The notes under the pieces were generated by a model. That model worked only from the letters and a program-made list of their open reading frames with translations, was not told where the DNA came from and searched no databases. From contig OZ024784.1 of the NCBI GenBank assembly GCA_964017065.1, positions 10,149,152-10,213,151 on the forward strand: a stretch of 64,000 bases of DNA. The letters are read 5' to 3'. Below are positions 49,077 through 60,300 of this stretch, one piece after another. The position numbers were made by a program, and so were the translations under genes. Position 1 is the stretch's first letter. Each line of letters starts with the position of its first letter. The stretch is from Haliclona indistincta. Its lineage: Eukaryota; Porifera; Demospongiae; Haplosclerida; Chalinidae.

Positions 49077-49688
49077 TATCAACAAGGGAGTATAGAGAAA
49101 GAGGGCATGCAACTGTCAATCACTCCCGTAGGATATCGAAATATTTATTGTTACTAAAAATAAACATCAATTAAACTCCGTATACCTTGAGTATACAGTG
49201 CATACGTCAGTACGTATGCGGAGAGTGTAGGCTAGTGCAGGTACACCTGTATCTAAACGGCCGCGACATAGTGACAGTAGTAGCTGCTCGCCCTTGTCTG
49301 TAACTGCTAGATGGTTGCTTGTTGCTAAATCCGTGAGGGGAGCCACACTAGTCGCACATTCTTCAAGCTGGAAATCTGAAATTCGTGAGACTGTCGCTGC
49401 CCGCTACTCTAGCTTGCGTTTGGAAGAAAGCCAAGAGCAGCAGTGGATTGTTGTATCTGTAGTAGGAGAACACCGGCGTAGGACTGGTATGCGCTGATGT
49501 GCCTGGGATTGCGGGACAGGCCGTATCTTAAATGAATAAACGTCATTAGTTACAGCCTACTTTTTTCTACGTCAGCAATTGATGGGCGTAACTTCTAATT
49601 TCTAATTTTAGTAACAATAAATATTTTGATATCCTATGGGAGTGATTGACGGTTGCATGCCCTCTTTCTCTATACGCCCTTGGTATTA
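49077..49688. mobile_element. CCAAGGG-ended MITE, copy 2
   Basis: The body is 49082-49683. Ends are (A/C)CAAGGG(A/C)GTATAGAG with inverse arms of about 85 bp (AGAGGGCATGCAACNGTCAA). Flanks are TATCA and TATTA, a 5-bp duplication with one mismatch. Same family as 29965-30546. Confidence 0.75.
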
Positions 49689-50432
49689 AGTAGGAGATTA
49701 AAAGAACCAATAATTAACAAACATTAAGGGTTGGAAATTCAATAAGTAGGGTCAACTGACAACTAGGGTTGGTCAATATTTAGGACTATAGATATGCATA
49801 TTAGAATTGCAACATCAGATGAGTGGCTTGGCAGCAGCATGAACACCAATGGCCTAGCTAGGATAACATGTTGACTGTTCGTTCACATGTGTATACACAT
49901 GTGTAATTGTGTATACTGTATACAGTCTTTGACAGTAGCCAACTTTTGCAAACTGCAGTACAACATCATGCAATAGATAACGAGTGAATAACAATTTTGA
50001 TAACATTGTTGTTACTTCATGGGGACATCAAAGCCACTCTAATCTCTGTATTTTCATGAGCATCTAATATTGAGTTTGATGTCACTAAGTCACAAGACAC
50101 AAGTTAGCGTTTGTGTGTTCACGCTTTTCACAATTTCTGGTGCTCGGACCATGATCTCCCTATTATAACCTTCAAGTGATGCTTTATTTATACTTAAACA
50201 CTTATACATGTAGTAATGACAATTACTACTTAGTTATTCTTTTTTTTCGAAATGTCTTACTAAGAAAGTTTCAATGAGGCTACAACAATATGCTCACCAA
50301 GATCGCCTATAATGGATATAGCCAACAATCTCTACTCAATTAAACATAGTTTGTTAAATTAAACTCTTCAGATACTTCAAAGGAACTGCCAATGGAACAA
50401 ATCTTTTGTTCCATTAAATCCAGGCTGCCCAT

Positions 50433-50660
50433 GAGTGTAACAAATGAATTGTTACAAATGTATGCACTAGAACTCCAGAGTCTAACAAACGACACTCATG
50501 GATTGCAGGACAGTAGTGCCTGCTTTGCCAACGATTTAGGTAAAGCACATGCCCTACTGGAGTTACGTAGAGCATACCTTGTATACACAACGAGCACGCT
50601 AACATTAGTGGGACTTCGAATGAGTAATAACAAAACAATTAATGTATGGCTCCTCGTGTA
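50433..50660. repeat. Dispersed repeat, copy 2
   Basis: Counterpart of 40447-40700 in the same orientation. An inverse repeat TAATGTATGGCTC lies at its right edge (50639-50651 with 50716-50731). Confidence 0.7.
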
Positions 50661-51251
50661 TCTATTTTTAACAACTCGACCGCAAGCTTGTGCGTACAGA
50701 CCCCATGTTACATGCAGAGCCATACATTAACTATTACATAAAGCAGGATGTTGTGACATGACCAGGTAACACTAAGTTGTTTGTACCACCAGTATTAATA
50801 TACATGTACATGATCAAATTTCCTTACATTGTTTGTTGTGCACATGAATAGAGCATTTCAAATCTTGCATAAATCTCTAAGAGCCTGTAAATCACTTTGT
50901 CATATTATTGTACTCAGCTGACCACAATTGTAGGAAAGTACAATAATTCTATTGTGTGCATAGTGCTCTAATCTCAATTCACAGAGAGGAAGTTTCATAT
51001 CTAAGAAATGCCGTAAGATTACATGCACCGAGGTACTAGGCTACGTAATGCACATGCCTCACTATGGCTGACCCTTCCTGAAATAAAGCAAAAAGGAAAG
51101 CTAGGTGCTTTCTTTTTGTGGTCTTTTACAGTTCATTTTTACATCAGGAGATTCAACTATAAATCCACATAGAACACATTAATTCCAGTATTGTTTCTCA
51201 AAATCCTCGGAAATGTTTCGAATTGTCATAAATACAAAAACTTGTTACAGT

Positions 51252-51453
51252 ACAGCTGATTGCAGTAAACTTGACTCTCAGTTTTGACAAACAGACTACA
51301 TGTACAAGGACTCATATTTGTGCTCAACAACACACCTCTCCCTGTACATGCTAATATAAAGAGAGGTGTGGTATTGACCACTAATTGACTGTCCTTGTAG
51401 TCTGTTTGTCAAAACTGAGAGTAAAGTTTGCTGCAATCAGCTGTACCCAGTTT
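51252..51453. mobile_element. Palindromic MITE-like element
   Basis: Arms of about 60 bp are inverse copies (ACAGCTGATTGCAG with CTGCAATCAGCTGT, then CTCAGTTTTGACAAACAGAC and complement). The spacer contains a second short inverse pair (ACACCTCTC). No target duplication is clear. Confidence 0.65.
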
Positions 51454-52129
51454 CATCAGATACGTGTAAACAAGTGGCCTATCTGAAGATCAAGTACCAG
51501 ACCATGTTCGAGGCTTTACAAATGCTCTTGTATGGGTTGTTCTCTTATAACCTGGCGGCTAGTTGCCATGTTATTCCATTAAGGTGGAAGCACACATAAG
51601 AGTAAGTGGAGATCTACTGCAACCATGCAGCTAGCAATAAGAGAGCAATTGTACACACAATAGGTTATTGAGCAAGAATAACAACTGATCCTTTCTGTTG
51701 ATGCCAGAACAATGGACAATGTACCTGTTTGTGAGCTCACACTAGAAGCTATTGAGATCATTGATCCTGTCCAGTCTACTAACAAAGAGACCACGAGCTC
51801 TTGTTTACCTGCTCAAGAGCAGCTAAGATGAAGCTACTACAGCTGAAATAGTACTACTTACAGTGAGCCTGAGCAACACCAGTGGCAAGTAAGAAAGCAA
51901 CATATAACATGTAATGACAAGTCAAGGGACAAGCTTCTCTGCAGCAAACCAGCTTTTTGCCACTAGATATTTCGGCTAGTCTTCTGGATTTTACTTCTTA
52001 GTAGCAAGCTAATCACAATCTAGTTAGAGTGGTTACCGCCTACAGACAACTTCTTGTTATGTTTTGCGTGCGTTACAGCACTGAATTCGAGTACTTCTTG
52101 TGTGTGAAAGGTAGAGGAGACAATGTAAG

Positions 52130-52615
52130 AGTGATCTTAGTCAGGCGTGTGGCCAGACCCATCGCGTCTACAGATGGGACAGGAGACACTAGTATCATCG
52201 AGTTGTCGCTCTGTAATGTGCATACTATGCAATAATTGAGTGATGAATAAAGTTAATCATGTGTCGTTTTGTAAATAACCATGTTGTAATAACTGTACGG
52301 CTTGGTATAAAATGTACGGCTGTTCTTCTTTCAGCCTGTCGTAGCCCAATCTCCTACATGCCTTGGTGGCTGCTCTTTCAATATCTTCGTCGCTCAATCG
52401 CGGTCTTGCTTGCATCTAGAGTTTTGAGTTCTCAGAGTTCTCGCGCAGTCGCGCCACATGTTAGTTAAGTTACCACCCACCCGGATGTGACGCGACCTTT
52501 GCTGCAATCTGATTGGTTTGCCTTGTTTCAGGCAAAGTGTACAACTCGATGATACTAGTGTCTCCTGACCCATCCGTAGACGCGATGGGTCTGGCCACGC
52601 CTGACTAAAGTGATC
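52130..52615. mobile_element. MITE with TTAGTCAGGCGTG ends, 7-bp duplication
   Basis: The body is 52137-52608. Inverse arms of about 75 bp begin TTAGTCAGGCGTGTGGCCAG. Flanking AGTGATC is identical on both sides (52130-52136 and 52609-52615). If the ends are set two bases further in, the duplication could be read as 9 bp, so its length is not settled. No coding region. Confidence 0.75.
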
Positions 52616-52728
52616 TTGGCAGTACCAGCATGCTGGAAGTACTAATAGAGCTGCTTACATGCTAATTTTTGTGAATTTATCCCAATTCTATTAAAATTTG
52701 TAGATGTAGAGTTCATAACAGTTGACAT

Positions 52729-52928
52729 NNNNNNNNNNNNNNNNNNNNNNNNNNNNNNNNNNNNNNNNNNNNNNNNNNNNNNNNNNNNNNNNNNNNNNNN
52801 NNNNNNNNNNNNNNNNNNNNNNNNNNNNNNNNNNNNNNNNNNNNNNNNNNNNNNNNNNNNNNNNNNNNNNNNNNNNNNNNNNNNNNNNNNNNNNNNNNNN
52901 NNNNNNNNNNNNNNNNNNNNNNNNNNNN
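52729..52928. other. Assembly gap (200 N)
   Basis: Exactly 200 N, probably a placeholder of unknown true size. It lies between R2 and R3, so it could hide the missing first exon of R2. Confidence 0.95.
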
Positions 52929-53054
52929 TGAACCGAGCTAAATACATTTCGGACTCCAGCACTTTTGTTTATCATGCTGTAGCACTCCTATCGCACATAT
53001 TACTGAGTTAGATAACAATGTATCTGCACACCAAGTTTTATGAAGCTCATACAC

Positions 53055-53100
53055 TTTCTTCCATCTGGCTCAAAAATTATTTGAGCCAGATGGAAGGAAA
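53055..53100. repeat. Hairpin
   Basis: Arms of about 20 nt around TTCCATCTGGCTCAAA and its complement, with a loop of about 6 nt, in intergenic DNA. Confidence 0.8.
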
Positions 53101-54087
53101 CGTTTAAGTTTTATAAAAGTTGGTATGAATGTGCATTGGTGCCTAGTCTACGATTCCCTCAATATAGGGTTATTACAGTCGCAAACATGACAGAATTGGA
53201 AGGCAAAAACTCTCTTCTCGGTACCGACCCTGTTTGCAAAACAGATCAACAGCAACTCATACAAGGCACTGTAAGACAGGAGACTTGCACGCAAGAAAAC
53301 TGTATAACTGTAGAACGAGAAAACTATCTTGGCGCTCGAGAAAGATTCGTAAGCTAGTCAGAATTCACTAATAAATGCAATTATCGAGGCTCCGCCCCCT
53401 CAAGTTATCTTCTTTTATTTTTTATTACAAATACGAAGGAGTTTGCGTCTTTCTGTTTGTGCGTTTTATATTCGGGTCGAAGCACTGTACACGCTGAAAC
53501 ACCATCCAGCCGAATCTGCGACAAGCGATTTTTTCATTGCGGACCCTACCAGTGGTGCAGGAATACAGGAAGAACTAGCCCTACTAAATAATTGATCGAA
53601 ACCGCGCCCAACCGTGATTTGGTTTTGTCCACCAAACTTAGCTACTGTTGCTTCAATATCACTAAATCTAACTTTTTATGATAACAATGAGTGGCAGTAA
53701 AGTAGTTGAGTCAACTACTGCTGTAAATTTTAGTCAAAATTCAACCTACGTCGATTTCTATCTTATTTTGCACTGCAGTTCTGTTGAACACTCCAACTGT
53801 AGTTGATGTTACGGTGCTAAGTATGCAGCAGCAAGGTTTTTCAACCACTCACTGGTAATTTCTGTCATCCAAACAGCAGTTACAGACATTTAACACAAAT
53901 TTCGTTCCCAGCCTGATTTGGTTGCTCAATAATCTAAAGTCGAGCCTGGATTAGTAGTCTTGGCAACTGCAGTGAGTCTTTCATCGCTTAACAGCAGTAC
54001 CGGCGGAAGCAAATTTTTATTAGACCGGCAGCTCTCATAACATCGAAAGTAACTGCTTTGGCAACTTGAACCATGCTTGTAGGGTTG

Positions 54088-54161
54088 CACAGACCATAGA
54101 TATTATATTGCCTACGGACTATTATTATAGTCCGTAGGCAATATAATATCTATGCACAGAC
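54088..54161. mobile_element. 60-bp palindromic CATAG element with 7-bp duplication
   Basis: The body is 54095-54154, an almost perfect palindrome beginning CATAGATATTATATTGCCTA. It is flanked by CACAGAC on both sides (54088-54094 and 54155-54161). The first 11 bases equal the end of copies A and B (CATAGATATTA), and the duplication length is the same. It contains nothing but its two ends. Confidence 0.8.
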
Positions 54162-54479
54162 AGACCAACCTTTAGGTTCCGCCCCCTAAAATTGAAGAGT
54201 CACAAACAAACCTGCCGCTCGTTTACAATTACTACTAGAAGTGTACAGTGTCGTCAAGAAGAAGGTCTGAGGTTTCTATTGGGAACTTTCGCCCGTAGAA
54301 ATTACGATAGCAGCACGTGTCCGGAATTAGGGGCGGTTACCTTACCTGGCTGACACTCCTCACCACTACAATGTAACTGCAGCAATTACAACCAAGACCG
54401 CAACTACTCCACCAATATCATCGACCAACAGCTAAAACGAAAACAGTCTACTCACCAAATCAGCCGTCAACTAAAACTT

Positions 54480-55210
54480 GCTACTGCCAACAGTGTCAAA
54501 TCCAAGCTAGCTTGACGACAACATCTGTCGTGCATGCAGTACGTCACCCTAGCAAGTGAGAAGGGTTCCTTATCTTGGCTAACTGCACTCCCCATTGAGC
54601 AGCATGGGTTCACCCTATACAAAGGAGCTTTCAGGGATGCCCTCTTACTTCGCTACAATTGGCCACCATCAAATCTTCCAACAAGTTGTGTCTTCAATAA
54701 ACCCTTTTCTGTCGACCATGCACAACAGGTGGTTTCCCATCCATCCCACATTTAACTGAGAGATCTAACCACCAAAGCAATGACAGCAGTATGTCATAAT
54801 GTATGTGTTGAGCCCACCCTACAGGCCCTGTCTGGAGAATCTCTCCAGTTCTCCACTGCAAATAAAGAGGATGGTGCCAGGCTAGACATCAGAGCTGCTG
54901 GGTTCTGGGGTAGCAAGCCTACTTTGACACAAGGGTCTTCAACCCAAACGCTTGCTCCTATTGATCGCCACCTTACCCTTCTAACAGCTTACTCAAGACA
55001 AGAGAAACTCAAAAGACGTCACTACGAGCAATGAGTGACTCAAGTAGAGCATGGCTCCTTCACGCCACTGGTCTTCTCCACCGCTAGAGGTCTTGGTAAT
55101 GCAGCGGATATCACCTTCAAACGGCTTGCCTCCCTAATCGCATCAAAAAGAGATGTAGAATAGCCATTATCCGCAAGTGGTTGAGAAACAAGATTTCATT
55201 CTCCCTCTTA
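54480..55210 (+). pseudogene. Decayed retroelement ORF (region downstream of reverse transcriptase)
   Basis: In several frames the translation keeps blocks that recur downstream of the reverse transcriptase in metazoan retroelements: FTLYKGAFRDALLLRYNW near 54610, FSVDHAQ near 54708, EDGARLDIRAAGFWG near 54870, YEQ...VEHGSFTPLVFSTARG near 55030-55090 and FKRLASLIASKRDVE near 55115. Stop codons and frame breaks interrupt it (about 54753, 55033 and 55159). The usual Cys/His pattern before FSVDHA is degraded. Reverse transcriptase itself is not found upstream. The remnant is 5'-truncated, as is common for LINE-like insertions. Confidence 0.65.
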
Positions 55211-57327
55211 AGATCAGCTATCACTTGTCTCTACATGTGGCTCCCGCTCTTCCTACCATTCTCCTTAGCATGATCTCTCTGTAGATCTTATTGTTGCTGA
55301 GGCAAAACTCTCTCTGACTAATTTTATGTCGTGACTATTACTAGTAAATTATTATTACCCTAGGCGCATATTATATATTGTATATATTTTTTAAATAAAA
55401 AAATAAACCTTTACCAGAGATACGTACTGCTCTGTTATAAAAATATTTTTTTATTGATGTACAATTTTGAGATCAGTTTTATACGCAAAACATGAAAAAC
55501 AACCATAGTAATGCTCTGAATCAGGAGGGGAGCATCTTTAAACTGTTGTAAAAAAATAACAATGCAGCTCCATGTCATGTCACGTGATAACATCAACATG
55601 TGAAACAATTATTACATGTGTTACAATAATCTCTACTAGAACCTTCCAGTCACACCAGCCGGGAGTTGGAGTGGTTTAGGTGCAGTCTGTTTCAACTTTG
55701 GCCTTTAGCTCTGCTTTTATGGGTTTTTTACTAACTAGCACTAACCACTGATCATGAGAACCAGCATTTAAAATTCACCTGTGAATAATTATGTCAATTG
55801 ATTCTTTAGACATTACAAATGGCTCACTGCTGGAGTGACTAGAGTGAGTGAAGTGATTGACATTGTTCATACAGAGCTTTTGATTTCTCTTTCTTATCTC
55901 ATGCATGTGGTGTGATTACTTTCCAGAGTACTTCATTATGCCATCATGATCACGATTTTTCAAAATAATAAAACTATACAGGAGTAGTTTATAAGGTCAG
56001 TTTGCATTGCTAAAACAAATACATAATTATGTTCAATATTAGCGAATCAGTTTTTAAGAAGAAAATGTACTGTATGCAATCTAAACCACTTGACTACCTG
56101 TCCTGTGTAGAAGAGGCCATATGTATCTGCTAACCACACTGACTTGCAACCAATGATCTTGGGCTTATGAAGTGAAAGATGATGAAGAGTTTAGCAAAGA
56201 CAGTTCACAGTTGACAGTCAGCGACACAACTGACTGTGGAATTAATCAACTGATAAAATTAGGGTAAGAATTGATTATCTCCAGACTACACCTCTTTTTC
56301 TAAGCTCTTCCAGTATTTTGCTCTTCTCAATCTTAGTGATGTTATTGTCAAGAGCTCAGGAAATGACGACAAGTAGCACTTGTATGCTGTTCACTAGTAT
56401 AGGTGGCGATCAAATGTTCACTAAGACAATGGAAAGAACAAATTTCTGTTTACTGATAGTAGCAAGACTGCTCGTTTTGATGAGCTACAGGAGTAGTCAC
56501 TTACTGTGTACAGTAAGTGACTACTCCTTAGTTAACGAAGAGTTTCCTATGCTTTCGACATTGTTGTCTGAATCTGAACACATTACTCTATTGCCATACT
56601 GATCATGTGCTGAATCAGCGCACAGCACAATAATGGAGTGATTGTTCATTCGACAATGAAACATCACTAAGACAGAGAAAACAAGCTGTATAGCCAGATG
56701 TACCTATCTGGAGCCTTTGGAAATGTGAGCTGTGTATGAGTCTAGCAGTGACTCTTTCTATACTGACTCTAGCTTACTGCCTCCAGAGCACCAATGGCTT
56801 TTAGTTTAATTGTCATTGTCTGTATCCGGGCATATACCTCCAGACTGCATCAATAAGTTGATCTGATGACAATATTATTTGGAACTATTACTAGATTCTT
56901 ACCATGGTGCATATGTCTATGGTCTATGCTTAGGAATGTTTGCATAAAATAAATCAGTTTTTGTACATGGTCTCATACATTTGAGATCCACTTCAAGGTA
57001 CCCTGATTAAAATAGCCTACTTAAACTATTTTAATATTTCATCATTTGAGCTGTATTCCATCATTTGAGCAGTACCAAAAACCTTTCACCGCTCTTCTTA
57101 CCAAGGTTACATGTATTCTGACTATTCTCTGTAGCTCAGTTGTTTATGAATGAACTCGCTAACCCTTTATCATTGCCCTATGAAACAAGCTTTGTCTTAT
57201 TCTGAGTGCTTTCAAACTAGTCATCTATGTATGCAGAATGTCTGAATCATTTTAATGTGTGAGCTGGAAGAAGCTAATGTCTTAATGACTGTAACAAAGT
57301 GTGTGAGTTTAAGTTATTAGTTGTATA
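55211..57327. other. Intergenic region downstream of R3
   Basis: No gene recognised. A perfect hairpin with 18-nt arms (AGGAGTAGTCACTTACTG and complement) and a 4-nt loop lies at 56489-56528. An AT-rich stretch lies at 55330-55460. Confidence 0.5.
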
Positions 57328-60300
57328 TTAGGTGCTTTCTGTGTTGTTTCCATCACTTTGACACTGTTCATCATTGCTACCATCAGGAAGTGCAAAGCCT
57401 ACGTTCTGCATTATGCATGATAATATTATTCATTAGTAATACTTGGATTAACCTTTGAAAGGGTTTTTTCTGTCTTCCCATTAGAGCACTGTTTGCTATT
57501 CTTGTACAAAGCTAGTTCTGTTTCAAGTTCTTTAACTCTAGTTTCCAGCACAGCTGCACTCTCTTGTGGTGTCGAGCCAAGACCAAATGCTAAAATTGAC
57601 AGCTGTATAAAAATATATAATTCACACAATACTAAATTATTTTTATTTAACCTTTCTATCAACGGTTGATGGACGCCTCTGAGAGGTATTGGTATTGCTG
57701 CTGCCAGAAAAGACATTGCTACCAGTTGGGTCTTTGTATAACCATATCATCTATAAAAGCAAAACAATGCTTACAGTAAGATATCAGTTTTGATTACCTT
57801 AGGGATAAAAACCATAGTCAAGAATATGGTTGTTGTAATGAGTACAGATCCATTCAGAAGCGCTGTTTTTGCATCTATGAACCCAGCAAGTGTGAATTCT
57901 GATAGAATGACTATTATTACACACAAGCTTGATGAATATATGATTGCTGCTATCCACTTTGAATCATTGAGTACCTTCACCTTCACTTTACGGGTTTGAA
58001 AGGCTAGCACAATGCCAACAATCTGCATAAAATTAATTCATATAACATCACATATACATAATTTGCAAATTTTTGAGACAAGCCTGAGTGAGCCATTATG
58101 TTTATCGCAATAGTGGCCATATGTAATAAGTTACTATAGTAATAATAATAATACCTGAATGATTAAGATATATATTAAAGCTGCTATTTCAATTCCATTT
58201 TGTGTTAGTGTTTGTCTGCCACATGTGTACACAAAGTTGAGAACAGTAACATTTCTTTCCTACAAGTAAATTCACAATAATTCAGCCAGTAAACACGTCA
58301 CTGAATAATGTTTGTTTGCTTCATGCAAAATAATAAGAAGTTGCATGACTTACATTAACAGTTGTTCCTCTTTGTCTGTCAGATGTACAAGTTGGATGCG
58401 GACTAAACACTGGAACAGTAATCTCAATAACAAGAAGGAAAATTGACACCGAAACAACAGCACTGGACAGTAGCAACAAATGCCAATCTTTTACAAGCTA
58501 TAAAAAAGATTTGAGTAAAATCTAAGCAATCAATCATTAGTCAAATTTCTGAGAGCAAGACAATCCTGTTCAAACAGAACACTTCTCTACATCTGCAGTC
58601 AATTGTTCGGTTTGCTGCTTTTGCATTCTTGCATCTATGATTAGTTTAAATGGTAACTGGAAATTAAAGTGGCGTTATTCTTAAGGTGGCGGTTATACTG
58701 AATATTAGTGAGCTACTTTCTTTCACCTGTATCTCACAACAGAGTTGTTCTGACACCTCATTGAGTACATATGTGTCTCTTTGCGTAATGTGCTTAGAAC
58801 TTTAAGCAATATTTGCACCAAACATAATCACCTTAGTTGGTCGTATTAATAATGCGCATTTTTATGTCTCAAAGATAGTTACCAAGTTACAAAGCAGGTA
58901 CTATCTCTACATTAGCGGCTTCCACGTGTAAATGACTTTATTTGGGTCATAATCTACATCATTATTAACTTTGGGCCATGATAGTATTGTCATAGGATCG
59001 TGCATCTCAATTATTTCTATGAAAGTAATAAAATATTTTTATGCAAGTATACATTGTACTTACCTTTTTGTTTAGTGATGGATTATGGAATATGTAGTAA
59101 ACACGACATATTTTTGCTAAAACGGCACTAAAAGCCGTTGTATAACCAAGGATGCGTAATGTGTTACCGACCTGCACAAGGCATTTGCATGCTTAATGCA
59201 ATAATTATTATTATTATCGTACATAGCACTTCAGGTTGTTGATGATGTCTGATGTTCCATTAAGTGAGTGTACTATCACTGATACATACAGCAACATTGC
59301 ACCTGTCACTACGAAGTAGTTTAGTACTGGACTAGTGAGTTTAGTAACTCTTGCAAGTTGGAAGGAAAATAAAATGAAGAATGCATCAGAGAGTTCATAA
59401 CTGACCTTTTTTTTCTAAATGTGATATTGAAAAAAAGACAAAAAATTGTGAACAAAATTCCAACAATGGCACTAGCACTATAAACTGAAGTGATGACAAT
59501 ATGAACTCCATTGAATACATTAATTGGGTTTCCATCAGGTGGGATGCCATCTACTATTGGAATGGAGACAAAATTATGTTAGCGTGGTGGATTAATTACC
59601 TGGCCAAACAGTAAAATTGCTTTCATTGAAGGTGTAATTAAATGTATTGTTGTTATGTGAAAGGATGACACCAAAAATCACTCTTGATAGTTCATTGGAG
59701 GAGTGTTGATCTCTGCGATACTGTTGAATGTAGACATCATCTTGTACACGAGTTCCATTCTCATCAAACTGCACATAACCCTGAGCATAATGTGAACAGT
59801 GTAAAATCTCTTGCTAGCGTTGGGCTTGCATGCTTACCGAGACTCCTTCAAACTCCATATTGTTCAAACTTCTGTTGAGGAGACATTCAATTCTGTCATT
59901 GTAGAATGTGTAGTTCTCTAATGGAATGTTCTCAGTCACTCTTGTGTTGTTACAGTAACCAATATCACCAGTCTTCAATGACCGGGAGGCATTGTCCATT
60001 GCTAATGCTAGAGCCCAAACTGCATCAAAAGCATTTGTTGCCTCTAGTTGATAAAGTAAGTTAGTATGTGTTTTCAGTCTTTCTCGGTACAAATGATCAA
60101 ATTCATCTGCTGTCTAAAAAATAGCATGTAGAGCCAGAAATTAACAAAATGAAATAGTTTTGAAACAATGGCTTGTGTATAGCCACTTATGTAGGTATGT
60201 ATGTATAATGCATGATTTAATATTATCGTATCATAATCTCATGAATAAATAAGCTAGCTGTGCTCTACTGGTTATGCAACTGGATGTACTGTTCTGAGGC

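Noticed and set aside
49294..49497. 67-residue open frame inside a MITE
   Set aside because: It lies in the interior of the CCAAGGG element, has no similarity to a transposase and is too short.
51714..51833. Open frame MDNVPVCELTLEAIEIIDPV on the plus strand, considered as an exon
   Set aside because: No homology, no convincing splice sites, and no neighbouring exons.
52259..52468. 69-residue open frame inside the 52137-52608 element
   Set aside because: It is part of a MITE interior and shows no homology.
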